Shown piece by piece: positions 27,024 to 34,826 of a stretch of 64,000 nt of DNA; within the stretch, counting starts at the first letter, position 1, and the number at the start of each line of letters is the position of its first letter. Source of the stretch: Terriglobia bacterium. GTDB taxonomy: Bacteria > Acidobacteriota > Terriglobia > Terriglobales > Acidobacteriaceae. The DNA lies in the NCBI GenBank assembly GCA_020072845.1, contig JAIQGF010000008.1, positions 186,001 to 250,000 on the forward strand, written 5' to 3'. The notes beneath the pieces were generated by a model. That model searched no databases, was not told the origin of the DNA, and saw only the letters and a program-made list of their open reading frames with translations. The position numbers were made by a program, and so were the translations under genes.

Positions 27024-27596
27024 TCACTTCTTCCCAGGCTCGGGGAGGCGTACGGTCGCATCGCCAAAAGTAAGCTTGAACTTCCCTGCCTTCTGGAGAC
27101 TTTGCAGGACTTCAGGTTGGATGCCAAAGGCCAAGCACAGTGACGAGCGGTTCTTCAGGAGCGTCAGGGTTTTCGGCATGTTTTCCTTCCGCTCGAGGCG
27201 GTAGCCATCGCCGGTCGTCGCTTGCCCTGTGGCAGCACCGTTGAAACCGAGTGCAAAAGTGTAAACGCAAGCTCCCTTGGGCCCGGGAATGCCCACCCCG
27301 ATGATCACGCCATCCCCCACCGCCCCGGTAACCGTGATCTGGTCTGTACCCAAAGACAGGGAGTTCTCATCAGAACTGGAGAAAAGAGCCCTGATCTCCA
27401 GGTACTTGACTTCGACGCTCATGGCTCGGCTCTTCGTGCCGTCCGAAAGACCGATCTCATCGCTGAGGTTAGTGGAGAGTTGTGTCACCGACCACTTACC
27501 AGCTTTTTGTGCAGCGCAATCAGCAGGAAACAGAAGAACCAGGGGCAGGACCAGCCCGGCCAATCTGAACAGAGCAGCGGTTGTTGTTCGGATCAT
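27024..27596 (-). CDS. Exported protein of unknown function, downstream of a thiG fragment
   Basis: A 190-residue protein with a signal peptide (MIRTTTAALFRLAGLVLPLV, then LLFPADCAAQ; the Cys suggests possible lipidation). The mature part (KWSVTQLSTNLSDEIGLSDG and on) looks beta-rich and ends in PEPGKK. I do not recognise a family. The frame is open upstream into a 37-codon copy of thiG, so a 229-residue fusion starting [11 protein letters not shown] at 27713 is also possible. ATG at 27596 is chosen because a signal peptide begins there, although it has no Shine-Dalgarno. Transcription probably uses the duplicated thiG promoter. Confidence 0.68.
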   Translation of the reverse strand: MIRTTTAALFRLAGLVLPLVLLFPADCAAQKAGKWSVTQLSTNLSDEIGLSDGTKSRAMSVEVKYLEIRALFSSSDENSLSLGTDQITVTGAVGDGVIIGVGIPGPKGACVYTFALGFNGAATGQATTGDGYRLERKENMPKTLTLLKNRSSLCLAFGIQPEVLQSLQKAGKFKLTFGDATVRLPEPGKK

Positions 27597-27713
27597 GCGA
27601 TTGGCGCCGCTGGCTTCGATGGCTCGCGCCGCCTCATGGCTCGACTTGTACTTGCCGGTGCCGACGATCAGGCGTGAGCGGAAAGTACGGCCTGCAATGA
27701 CGAATGAGTCCAT
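27597..27713 (-). pseudogene. thiG 5' fragment fused in frame to the exported protein
   Basis: Codons 1-37 read [20 protein letters not shown], then [17 protein letters not shown], differing from the intact ThiG at only a few positions (GQET against SHEA). Two codons later the frame meets the ATG of the exported protein. The rest of thiG is missing, so this is no thiazole synthase. It may persist because it carries a promoter. Confidence 0.85.
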
Positions 27714-27737
27714 GGGAGATATTGTAGCAATCCGGAG
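27603..27737 (-). repeat. thiG 5' end and promoter, duplicated copy
   Basis: The direct repeat of 26803-26936. Most differences are synonymous or in the spacer between the -10 element and the ATG, so the coding sense was kept for some time or the copy is young. Confidence 0.9.
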
Positions 27738-27774
27738 GGGCTTTAGGCGTCGGGCTTCAGGCGCAGGCGCAGGG

Positions 27775-27825
27775 TCCTTCGACTCGGCGTCGGCAAAAGC
27801 GGCCGACGCCTCGCTCAGGATGACA
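27775..27825. repeat. CCTTCGACT...GCTCAGGATGACA element interrupted by another hairpin
   Basis: CCTTCGACT (27777-27785) and TCGCTCAGGATGACA (27811-27825) are the two ends of the TGTCATCCTGAGCGAAGTCG type element. Between them is a perfect 9-bp hairpin, GGCGTCGGC-AAAAGCG-GCCGACGCC (27786-27810). Here the family is the host of an insert instead of the insert. Confidence 0.75.
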
Positions 27826-27845
27826 CCACTTGAAAGTTTTGTTCG

Positions 27846-29645
27846 TTATGATTTGCCGGCGGCGACGTCGGCGGGATCGGCAGGTTTGGGGTCGTTTTCG
27901 TAGAGCTTCCGGATGTGCTGGCGATAGCGCTCCTCGACCACGCGGCGCTTGAGCTTGAGGGTGGGCGTGAGGCTGCCGTCGGCCACGGAAAATTCGTCGG
28001 CCACGAGCAGAACTTTTTTCAATTTTTCGAACTGGGCAAGATCGCGGTTGACCTCGGCGACAATGCCGTCGAACAGCACGCGGACTTTTTCCTGGCCGAT
28101 AAGGTCTTCGCGGGAGTGGAAGCCGAGCCCATTCTCGCGCGCCCAGCGCTCCAACTCGGCGAAGTTGGGGGCGATGACGACGGAGGGAAACTTGAAGCGG
28201 TCGCCGATCACGATGGCCTCGCCGACATACTCGCTGGACTGCAGTTTGCGCTCGATGGGCTGCGGCGCGATGAACTTGCCGCCCGAAGTCTTGATCAGGT
28301 CTTTTTTGCGGTCGGTGACGGAGAGAAAGCCGTCGGCGTCGAGATTGCCGATGTCGCCGGTCTTGAACCAGCCATCGGGAGTGAAGGCGGCGGCGGTCTC
28401 GGCGGGCATGTTCCAGTAGCCCTTGAACACCGAGGGACCGCGTACCAGGATCTCGCCGTCGTCGGCAATGCGGACTTCCACGTTGGACAGTGGTGGGCCG
28501 ACGGTGCCAATCTTGTGCCGGTTGGGCTTGTTGAGTGCGATGACGGGCGAGGTCTCAGTGAGGCCGTAACCTTCGTGGATGCGGATGCCGACATCGGCAT
28601 ACCACTCGGCGAGGTCGCGACCGAGGGGCGCGCCGCCGGAGATGTAGATTTTCACGCGCCCGCCCAGCCCCTGTCTGATCTTGGAGAAGACCAACCGGTC
28701 GGCGAGCTTCCAGTCGGGCGAGGTAGGGCGCTTCCCTGCCAGGATTTCGTCGCGATGGGCGCGGCCGACCTTCAGCGCCCACTGAAACACCTTGTGCTTC
28801 AGGCCGGACTTGGTTTGTACCTCGGCCTGGCTGCGGATTTTTTCGTACACCCGCGGGACGGCGACAAAGATGGTGGGTCGGATTTCCGGGAGCGCGGCCT
28901 TGAGCTCGTCGATGTTGGGACAATAAGCGACGGTGACGCCGTGGTAGAACATGGCGTAATCCACGTGGCGGGCGGTGATGTGCGACAGGGGAAGGAACGA
29001 CAGGCTCACGTCGCCCGGGCCCATGGGATAGCTGTCGAGGGAGTGCAGCAGGTTGGAAGCGAGATTGCCCTGCGTCAACATCGCGCCCTTGGGCGTGCCG
29101 GTGGTGCCGGAGGTGTAGATGATGGTGGCCAGATCGTCGGGGCGGATGGCGCGCGCGGCGGCGTCGAATGTGGCATCGCGCTCCACCGGGCCGCCATGCA
29201 TCAGGCGGTGCATGGGAATCGCGTCGGGGATTCCGATGTAATCCATGACCACAATTTTTTCCAGCTTGGTGATGGACTGCACGGCCTGGAGTTTCTTGAG
29301 CTGGTCCACGGTGGAAACGAAGGCGACGCGCGCGCCGGAGTCGGCGAGCATGAAGGCCGACTGCTCCGAGGTCAGCGTCGAATAAATGGGGACGATGGCG
29401 CCGCCGATGAGCAGTGTGCCGAATTCAGCGGTAGCCCACTCGGGGCGGTTCTCGCTGAGGATGGCGACGCGATCGCCCTTGGCAATGCCCCAGCCGGTGA
29501 GCGCGCGGGCAATCCCCACGGCGTCGCGGTAGAGTTCCCGCGAGGAGATGGGGATCCACTTGACCGTCTGCTTGTAGAGCATGGCGCGGTCAAGTTGGCG
29601 GTCGACAACCTGATAGAAGACTTGGTTGACGGTTTCGATGCTCAT
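27846..29645 (-). CDS. Long-chain fatty acyl-CoA synthetase (AMP-binding)
   Basis: A 599-residue adenylate-forming enzyme of the long-chain acyl-CoA synthetase type. It has the ATP-binding P-loop TIIYTSGTTGTPKGAML, the GYGLTETSP motif, DGWFKTGDIG and the hinge DRKKDLIKTSGGKFIAPQ. It activates fatty acids to CoA thioesters at the inner membrane for oxidation or lipid synthesis. The start at 29645 (MSIETVNQV) is preceded by GGAGGTG, which an upstream in-frame ATG would overlap. It stands alone. The C-terminus ends in a charged tail, and length is normal for the family. Confidence 0.94.
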   Translation of the reverse strand: MSIETVNQVFYQVVDRQLDRAMLYKQTVKWIPISSRELYRDAVGIARALTGWGIAKGDRVAILSENRPEWATAEFGTLLIGGAIVPIYSTLTSEQSAFMLADSGARVAFVSTVDQLKKLQAVQSITKLEKIVVMDYIGIPDAIPMHRLMHGGPVERDATFDAAARAIRPDDLATIIYTSGTTGTPKGAMLTQGNLASNLLHSLDSYPMGPGDVSLSFLPLSHITARHVDYAMFYHGVTVAYCPNIDELKAALPEIRPTIFVAVPRVYEKIRSQAEVQTKSGLKHKVFQWALKVGRAHRDEILAGKRPTSPDWKLADRLVFSKIRQGLGGRVKIYISGGAPLGRDLAEWYADVGIRIHEGYGLTETSPVIALNKPNRHKIGTVGPPLSNVEVRIADDGEILVRGPSVFKGYWNMPAETAAAFTPDGWFKTGDIGNLDADGFLSVTDRKKDLIKTSGGKFIAPQPIERKLQSSEYVGEAIVIGDRFKFPSVVIAPNFAELERWARENGLGFHSREDLIGQEKVRVLFDGIVAEVNRDLAQFEKLKKVLLVADEFSVADGSLTPTLKLKRRVVEERYRQHIRKLYENDPKPADPADVAAGKS

Positions 29646-29775
29646 TGCGACGGGTGCACCTCCGGACACACACATTCAGAGTCTCCCTTGGATAAGATGC
29701 GCTCCAACCCAAGAATACGGCAGAAACCACCGCGTGCTGGCCCAATGTAGCGGGAACCATGCCATGGCGCAAGAT

Positions 29776-29822
29776 GGCAGTCGAGTCGCGAGTCGCGAGT
29801 AATGAGTTGCGAGTCCCGACAT
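29776..29822. repeat. Word array (GAGTCGCGAGT)
   Basis: AGTCGAGTCGCGAGTCGCGA and GTAATGAGTTGCGAGTCCCG form a varied tandem run between the divergent acyl-CoA synthetase and peroxiredoxin genes. Confidence 0.65.
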
Positions 29823-29930
29823 GGGAGTGAGCGAGAATCGCCCTCGGGTGGTGGAACGCACAGGGTTTAGAGGAAGCCGGTTTCGGGAAAATTCTGTAAC
29901 CGCAGCCCACGGGCGGCATCAGGTGGGGAT

Positions 29931-30497
29931 ATGAAACGAAGCATAGCTTGCTCTCTACTGGCCCTGGCCCTGGCGGCGGCGCTGCTGCCGTCGTTGCGCG
30001 CGCAGGACAAACCGCAGGCGGCGCCGCTGAAGCTGAAAGTGGGCGACATGGCGCCCGATTTCACGCTGAAGTATTTCGACGGCGTCAAGATGCAGGACAT
30101 CTCGCTGCACGAGTTTCGCGGAAAAAAGAACGTGGTAGTGGCGTTCTTCGTCTTCGCCTTTACCGGCGGTTGAACCACCGAAATGCGCAACCTCCAGGCG
30201 AATTACAAGAAACTGGAGGATGCGGACACCCAGGTCGTGGGTGTGAGCGTGGACAGCCCGTTTGCCAACAAGGCTTTTGCCGATTCACTCAACGTGACCT
30301 TCCCCATTGCCAGCGACTGGTTTGACGAGGGAGCGGCGACCAAGGCGTACGGGCTGTGGGAGCCGAAGAACAGGGTGGCGCGGCGGGCGACCTTCCTGGT
30401 CGGCAAGGATGGCAAGATCGAGGAGATCCAGGCGGACAAGGAAGCCATCGATCCGACCAAGGTTGTGACCGCGTGCGAGAGGAAGAAGAAAAGCTAG
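29931..30497 (+). CDS. Exported peroxiredoxin with TGA (selenocysteine) at the peroxidatic position
   Basis: A signal peptide (MKRSIACSLLALALAAALLP) is followed by an AhpC/TSA thioredoxin-fold peroxiredoxin: VGDMAPDFTLKYFDG, VVVAFFVFAFTGG, then TGA at 30171-30173 and TTEMRNLQANYKKLED in the same frame, continuing to TAG at 30495-30497. In relatives the segment is FT..CTTEM, so TGA (codon 81) takes the exact place of the peroxidatic Cys codon. Every later element is intact (VVGVSVDSP, FPIASDWFDEG, RRATFLVGKDGKI). A perfect stem-loop begins 12 bases after the TGA, where bacterial SECIS elements lie. If selenocysteine is inserted, the protein has 188 residues and reduces peroxides in the periplasm. 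Selenoprotein peroxiredoxins are known. A TGC to TGA error is the alternative. Confidence 0.85.
30186..30224 (+). promoter_or_regulatory. SECIS-like hairpin after the in-frame TGA
   Basis: CGCA-A-CCTCCAG (30186-30197) pairs with CTGGAGG-A-TGCG (30213-30224), eleven pairs with one A-A mismatch, around a 15-base loop that begins with G. It begins 12 bases after the TGA. In E. coli fdhF the minimal SelB-binding hairpin lies about 11 bases downstream of UGA. Confidence 0.7.
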
Positions 30498-30590
30498 TTT
30501 CAGTTTCAGTTTCAGTTTCAGTTTCGAGTTGGCGCAGGCGACAACGCCTGCGCCATTCGTGTCTTTGGCGGAAACTGAGACTCGAAACTA
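30494..30590. repeat. TTTCAG word array and GGCGCAGGCG palindrome
   Basis: AGTTTCAGTTTCAGTTTCAG and further copies (30498-30525) face the inverse GAAACTGAGACTCGAAACTA (about 30570-30589). Between them is the perfect palindrome GGCGCAGGCG-ACAA-CGCCTGCGCC (30532-30555). The whole could fold as one large hairpin between the convergent peroxiredoxin and ftsB-like genes and may act as a two-way terminator. Confidence 0.75.
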
Positions 30591-31028
30591 CTTTTTCGCG
30601 TTGGCGTTGGGCGGCGGGGGGTTGGGATTGGGCTGGCCGGGAGTCAGGTAGATGACCTCTCCCGGGCGGGCGTAGTGGAGTTGCTCGCGCGCTTCCTTCT
30701 CGATGGCGCTGGGATCGGTCTTCAGCGCCTTAATCTGGTCTGATAATTGCTGGTTTTCCTTCTGCAACTGGTCTACGTCTTTCTGCAGGGTGCGGTACTC
30801 GGACTTCTTGTTCTTGTAAACGACCATGCCGTTGGCGCCGAAGATGACGTGAAGGGCGATAAAGATGGCGAAAGCGGCGACAGCGGCGGTGGCGAGCTTG
30901 GTGCGAAGGTGGTAGAGCTTGTGAACGACGCGCTCGGCGAGCGCGACGGCGCGGACGAGACGCGGGTCCGTTGCCCTGATCGCGATGGGCCGATACTTCC
31001 TGGCGCGTCTTGAGAAGACCGAGAGCAA
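30588..31028 (-). CDS. Septum formation initiator (FtsB/DivIC-like)
   Basis: A 146-residue protein with a cytoplasmic basic N-terminus, one membrane helix (LATAAVAAFAIFIALHVIFG, about 45-64) and a periplasmic coiled coil (YKNKKSEYRTLQKDVDQLQK to ALKTDPSAIEKEAREQL), then the FtsB/DivIC end (YARPGEVIYLTP) and a Pro/Asn tail. This is the layout of FtsB/DivIC proteins, which form the FtsQLB divisome subcomplex. The N-terminal extension is longer than in E. coli FtsB. It lies just behind the phosphohexomutase gene on the same strand, 27 bases apart. Confidence 0.85.
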   Translation of the reverse strand: MLSVFSRRARKYRPIAIRATDPRLVRAVALAERVVHKLYHLRTKLATAAVAAFAIFIALHVIFGANGMVVYKNKKSEYRTLQKDVDQLQKENQQLSDQIKALKTDPSAIEKEAREQLHYARPGEVIYLTPGQPNPNPPPPNANAKK

Positions 31029-31055
31029 GAGTATCGTCCTTTAGGCGGCCCTACA

Positions 31056-32495
31056 TCATTCAAGAATCCACTGCTTGGCGGCGGCGCTGAGCTTTTCCAG
31101 GTCGTCGGGTGTGCGCGCTTCCGAATAAACGCGCACCACCGGTTCGGTGCCGGAAAGGCGGTAACACACCCAGGAGCCGTCGTCGAAAATCAGTTTGAGC
31201 CCATCGGTGCGGACGACTTCGCGGACCCGGCGCCCGCCGAGTTCGCGAGGATCCTCCTGCACTTTGCTAGTGAACTTCGCTTTGACCTCGGGGGTCAAGC
31301 TGAAGTTCTCGCGGCGCGGGTAAAAGGAACCAACTTTGACAAATAAATCGTTGAGCTGTTCGGCGAGGGTGCGTCCGCGGCGCGCCACCATCTCGCAGCA
31401 CAGCAGGCCGGCAAGAACGCCGTCTTTTTCCGGAACGTGATGACGAATGGAAAGGCCGGCGGATTCTTCCCCGCCGATGGCGATCTTGTCCTGGTCAATG
31501 AGTTCGCCGATGTACTTGAAGCCGACCGGCGTTTCGTACAGCTGGACTTTGTGATGTTCGGCAAGGGCGTTGACCAGGTTGGTGGTGGCGACGGATTTGG
31601 CGACGCCGTTGCGCCAGCCGCGGGTCTCGACCAGGTAATCGAACAGGAGCGCGATGATGTAATTGGGCGAAATAAATGTGCCGTCCTGGTCGAGGATGCC
31701 GAAGCGGTCGGCGTCACCGTCGGTGGCGATGCCGATGTGGGCGCCGGAAGTTTTCATGGCGGCGCGCAGATCGGAGAGAAGATGATCGTCCGGCTCGGGG
31801 GCGTGGCCGCCAAAAAGCACGTCGCGGTAGTCGTGCACGGTGACCACGTCAACCCCGGCGCGGCGCAGGAGGTGGTCGGGATAGCCGCGCGCCGCGCCCC
31901 ACAGCGGATCAAAGCAAACGTGCAGGCCGGCTTGCTTGATGGCGGCGACATCAATGATTTCGTTCAGGCGCGCCAGGTAGTCGGGAGCGACGTTGAGCTC
32001 TTCCCGGTCTGCCGCCGGAATTGTTTTGCTCGCGGGCGAGGGCGCCCGCGCCACATCCGCAAGGGATGCACCCGCGCCATCGAGTGACGCGATCTCCGCT
32101 TCGATCCGCTGGGTGACCTCGGGCAAGGCGGGCGCGCCGTCCGGCGTGGAAAACTTGATGCCGTTATACTCTGGCGGATTGTGAGAAGCGGTAAAGTTGA
32201 TGGCGCCGTCGGACTTGGTGCGAATCACCGCCCAGGAGATTGCGGGGGTGGGCGCGGGTTCAGGGATGACGCGCGGGATCACGCCGTGGGCGGAGAGAAT
32301 GTCGGCGGCGATGGTGACCAAGGTCTCGCCCAGAAAACGCGGGTCGCGTCCGACAATGACCGAGGCTCCCTGCGGCTTGACCGACGCCACATAGCGAGCG
32401 ATGCCGGTGACGGCGCGGCGAACGTTGGCGAAGGTGAAGTCCTCGGCCATGACGGCGCGCCACCCCGAGGTGCCGAACTTGATGACGGCTGGCAT
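31056..32495 (-). CDS. Phosphoglucomutase/phosphomannomutase family protein
   Basis: A 479-residue alpha-D-phosphohexomutase. It has IKFGTSGWRA, the phosphoserine loop FTASHNPPEYNG with Ser104, the Mg2+ loop TDGDADRFG, the sugar-binding GGEESAG and the C-terminal phosphate-binding RLSGTEPVVRVY. It interconverts 1- and 6-phosphates of hexoses for glycogen and cell-envelope sugar synthesis. Whether glucose or mannose is preferred cannot be told. Within domain 1-2, residues near 147-157 (DVARAPSPASK) are encoded by a 26-bp palindromic element that also occurs outside genes at 26112-26137, followed by more low-complexity sequence. The insert lies in a likely surface loop. Confidence 0.93.
   Translation of the reverse strand: MPAVIKFGTSGWRAVMAEDFTFANVRRAVTGIARYVASVKPQGASVIVGRDPRFLGETLVTIAADILSAHGVIPRVIPEPAPTPAISWAVIRTKSDGAINFTASHNPPEYNGIKFSTPDGAPALPEVTQRIEAEIASLDGAGASLADVARAPSPASKTIPAADREELNVAPDYLARLNEIIDVAAIKQAGLHVCFDPLWGAARGYPDHLLRRAGVDVVTVHDYRDVLFGGHAPEPDDHLLSDLRAAMKTSGAHIGIATDGDADRFGILDQDGTFISPNYIIALLFDYLVETRGWRNGVAKSVATTNLVNALAEHHKVQLYETPVGFKYIGELIDQDKIAIGGEESAGLSIRHHVPEKDGVLAGLLCCEMVARRGRTLAEQLNDLFVKVGSFYPRRENFSLTPEVKAKFTSKVQEDPRELGGRRVREVVRTDGLKLIFDDGSWVCYRLSGTEPVVRVYSEARTPDDLEKLSAAAKQWILE
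32030..32055. repeat. GCGGGCG-AGGG-CGCCCGC element inside the phosphohexomutase gene (copy C2)
   Basis: All 26 bases are identical to the intergenic copy at 26112-26137. On the coding strand the element reads TGTGGCGCGGGCGCCCTCGC and CCGCGA. It is 26 bases, so flanking codons must have compensated for the frame. Confidence 0.88.
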
Positions 32496-32504
32496 GCCTG
32501 CAGC

Positions 32505-32590
32505 TCCCGAAAGTCAGAAGTAAGAAGTAAGAAGTTAAGAATCAAGAATGGCAAAAAACCATTGCCGATTTTCGATTGCCGATTGACGAT
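32505..32590. repeat. Word arrays (AGAAGTA, GATTGCCG)
   Basis: AGTCAGAAGTAAGAAGTAAG and similar words are followed by GCCGATTTTCGATTGCCGAT (about 32562-32585). The run fills the space between the divergent phosphohexomutase and cutA genes. Confidence 0.7.
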
Positions 32591-32632
32591 GGATGAATGC
32601 CGCGCACGGTTCCGGCGCGTGAGGAATTGTAA

Positions 32633-32953
32633 ATGACCGACAAGAAGATTGTGCTGACAACGACAGCGACCCGCGAGGACGCGGGCAAAATCGCGCGGGC
32701 GCTGGTGGAGCGGCGGCTGGCGGCGTGCGTCAACGTGGTCGCGATCGAATCGGTGTACCGCTGGAAGGACGAGGTGGAAAGCGCCGAAGAGTGGCTGCTG
32801 GTGATCAAAACCACGGGTTCAGCGCTCGACCAGGTATCCGCGGCGATCAAGGAACTCCATGTCTACGAGCTGCCGGAGTGCGTGGTCCTGCCCATCGAAA
32901 ACGGTAGCGAAGAGTACCTGGCGTGGATCGGGGAAAGTGTCCACCTTGAGTAA
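32633..32953 (+). CDS. cutA: CutA1 divalent cation tolerance protein
   Basis: The 106-residue protein matches CutA1 over its whole length: IVLTTTATREDAGKIARALV, RRLAACVNVV, SVYRWKDEVE, EEWLLVIKTT and YELPECVVLPIENGSEEYLAWI. CutA1 forms very stable ferredoxin-like trimers. It was linked to copper tolerance in E. coli, but the true function is uncertain. It is complete and monocistronic. Confidence 0.97.
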   Translation: MTDKKIVLTTTATREDAGKIARALVERRLAACVNVVAIESVYRWKDEVESAEEWLLVIKTTGSALDQVSAAIKELHVYELPECVVLPIENGSEEYLAWIGESVHLE

Positions 32954-32988
32954 TTGGGTAATTTAGTGATTTAGTAGTTTAGTATTTT
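32951..32988. repeat. Word array (TTTAGTGA)
   Basis: GGGTAATTTAGTGATTTAGT and AGTTTAGTATTT form a short varied tandem run between the convergent cutA and HEAT-like genes. Confidence 0.6.
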
Positions 32989-33777
32989 TCATGTTTTGTG
33001 ATCGCGCGCCGGATGGCGGGAGCGGCGCTCGAGCAGCGCGTGCAGGTAAGTTTTGACGTTGGCTTCCAGGCGCGAGTGATGGAGGACGTCGCGCAGGACT
33101 TGGCTGGGCAGATTATCCGCGAACGCGATGGCGCGCGCCAGCGGCGTCTTGTCGTTGCGGAGCAGCGCGATTTGCACGTCGCGGCGCAGCGACCACTTGG
33201 GGTGGCGGCACACCGTGTGCACCAGCGGGAGGGGCGCGTCGTCCCGCAGCAGGGCCTTCACAATCCACGCCTCGGTCATGTACGGATTTTCCAGCGCGGC
33301 CAGCATGACGCGCTCTTCGGGATCGGCGAGCAAGGCGGCGGCGACGCGCGTCGAACCGCGTTTGGCGAGGGTAAGCCGCTCGCCGGCGGAAATGGATTCC
33401 ACGCGCGCGATCAGCGACTCCTCGATGGACATCTTCAGGTCGGCGGCAATCGCGGGCGTGAGCGCGATCTGCATCAGTTCGAAGGTGTAGAGGTGGCGCG
33501 CGATGGGCAGCGAGACGTGGCGTGGCGTCCGCGGATGCGCTACCACGGCCACCAGCACCTTGCGGTGCTTCATGACCGCGCTGTTTTTCGAGAGGTCAAC
33601 CATCGCCTGGTGCGGCAGGTCGCGGCGGGTGAGCAGCAAGAGCGCCAGTTCTTCGGTGAGACGCGAACTGGCGGCGACGCCGCGCAGCACGTCGGGTTCC
33701 TGGCTGCGAATCAGGTCTTCGAGCCTCCCCTGCGGCTCGGGGGCCCTGCGTGCGCCGGCGCTGGAGACGGTGGTCAT
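32989..33777 (-). CDS. Helical-repeat (HEAT/LRV-like) protein of unknown function
   Basis: A 262-residue soluble protein of short helical pairs. Several units share the pattern VLVAVVAHPRTPRHV, RVMLAALENPYMTEAW and LVHTVCRHPKWSLRRDVQIA: two helices with a conserved Asn/His-Pro at the turn. This resembles leucine-rich-repeat-variant or HEAT-type repeats and suggests a protein-binding scaffold. It has no signal peptide or catalytic motif. The start lies three bases after the stop of the BadF/NagK-type kinase gene, so the two form an operon. I know it only as a conserved unknown. Confidence 0.72.
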   Translation of the reverse strand: MTTVSSAGARRAPEPQGRLEDLIRSQEPDVLRGVAASSRLTEELALLLLTRRDLPHQAMVDLSKNSAVMKHRKVLVAVVAHPRTPRHVSLPIARHLYTFELMQIALTPAIAADLKMSIEESLIARVESISAGERLTLAKRGSTRVAAALLADPEERVMLAALENPYMTEAWIVKALLRDDAPLPLVHTVCRHPKWSLRRDVQIALLRNDKTPLARAIAFADNLPSQVLRDVLHHSRLEANVKTYLHALLERRSRHPARDHKT

Positions 33778-33780
33778 TCG

Positions 33781-34713
33781 CTATTCCCGCGTGCTGGCCG
33801 TCAGGCGGCGCGCCATCCATATAGCGCCAGTGACCGGCTGAATGATCTTGAGATTCACGGCGGCGCCGGGGCATTGAGCATGCAACTTATTCCGGAATGT
33901 GTCGCGCACCAGCGGCGAGTGGGCGAAAACGCCGCCGCCAATCGCGACCGGCACGGCCTGCTCTGCAGGCCATAGACGCCCGATGACGATGCTGGCCAGA
34001 GTGGCCAGTTCGCTACCGGCGGAGGCCAGAATCTGCTGCGCCACAGCGTCGCCCGCCGTTGCCGCCGATTCAACCACCGGAAACAATTCCGCAAAGCCCG
34101 GCAAAGAATTCCCTTTCTGCAAAAGTTCCTCCAGAGAGTTGAGCCGCCAGCAGTGGAGAATGCCGGGCAACAACTTGGTGCTCAGGGCGGCGTCGTGCGC
34201 GCGCAGCACGCCGGACACGGCGGCGCGACCAATCCAGTATCCCGAACCTTCGTCGGAGATGGCTGAACCCCATCCGCCGGCGCGCGCGGCTTCGCCACGG
34301 TGATTGCGCCCGAACGCAAACGATCCGGTTCCGGAGAGCACCACCACGCCGGGCAGGCCGGGGAAGGCGGCTTCCATAAGGATGACCATGTCGCCCACGA
34401 TTGCAATCTCGCCGGGCACGAGATCGCCGATCATGGCGGCCACCGCATCTTTTACCGGCGGAACGGAAGCGCCGGCAATGCCGATGACGGCGGCTTTCAC
34501 GGTGGCCGGGCTGACGCCAGCGGCGGCACAGGCCTTGGTGATGGCCTCGCGGAGGTTGGCCCGCGCCTCGGGTTCACCGACCCGGACGATGTTGCTGCCG
34601 CCGGCGACGGAGGTCGCCAGCACGCGAAGGTCGTCGCCCACGGCGCAGGTGGTTTGCGTACCGCCGCCGTCAATGCCGAGGTAAAGGGGCACGAGTGCCT
34701 CAATTTTTATCAT
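33781..34713 (-). CDS. BadF/BadG/BcrA/BcrD-type sugar kinase (N-acetylglucosamine kinase-like)
   Basis: The 310-residue protein is an ASKHA-fold ATPase: phosphate-1 motif YLGIDGGGTQT, the catalytic segment GIAGAS, phosphate-2 VVLSGTGSFAFG and the adenosine motif VAIGGGVF. WGSAISDEGSGYWIG matches N-acetylglucosamine/glucosamine kinases of this family, so it likely phosphorylates an amino sugar taken from peptidoglycan or chitin. The start at 34713 puts the P-loop near residue 12, as in relatives. It is divergent from the symporter gene and heads an operon with the helical-repeat protein. Confidence 0.85.
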   Translation of the reverse strand: MIKIEALVPLYLGIDGGGTQTTCAVGDDLRVLATSVAGGSNIVRVGEPEARANLREAITKACAAAGVSPATVKAAVIGIAGASVPPVKDAVAAMIGDLVPGEIAIVGDMVILMEAAFPGLPGVVVLSGTGSFAFGRNHRGEAARAGGWGSAISDEGSGYWIGRAAVSGVLRAHDAALSTKLLPGILHCWRLNSLEELLQKGNSLPGFAELFPVVESAATAGDAVAQQILASAGSELATLASIVIGRLWPAEQAVPVAIGGGVFAHSPLVRDTFRNKLHAQCPGAAVNLKIIQPVTGAIWMARRLTASTRE

Positions 34714-34826
34714 GGCATGAGCGCTACGGGCGCGGGTTTTTGCACGACGCAGACGAGTTTTCGAGCATAATGACGGGGCAGTACTGAGCATTGAGTGCCG
34801 ATTACCGAGAACTCGCCGGACAAAGC

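Noticed and set aside
27915..29750. 611-codon open frame opposite the acyl-CoA synthetase
   Set aside because: Antisense to a full adenylate-forming enzyme and without any protein-like pattern.
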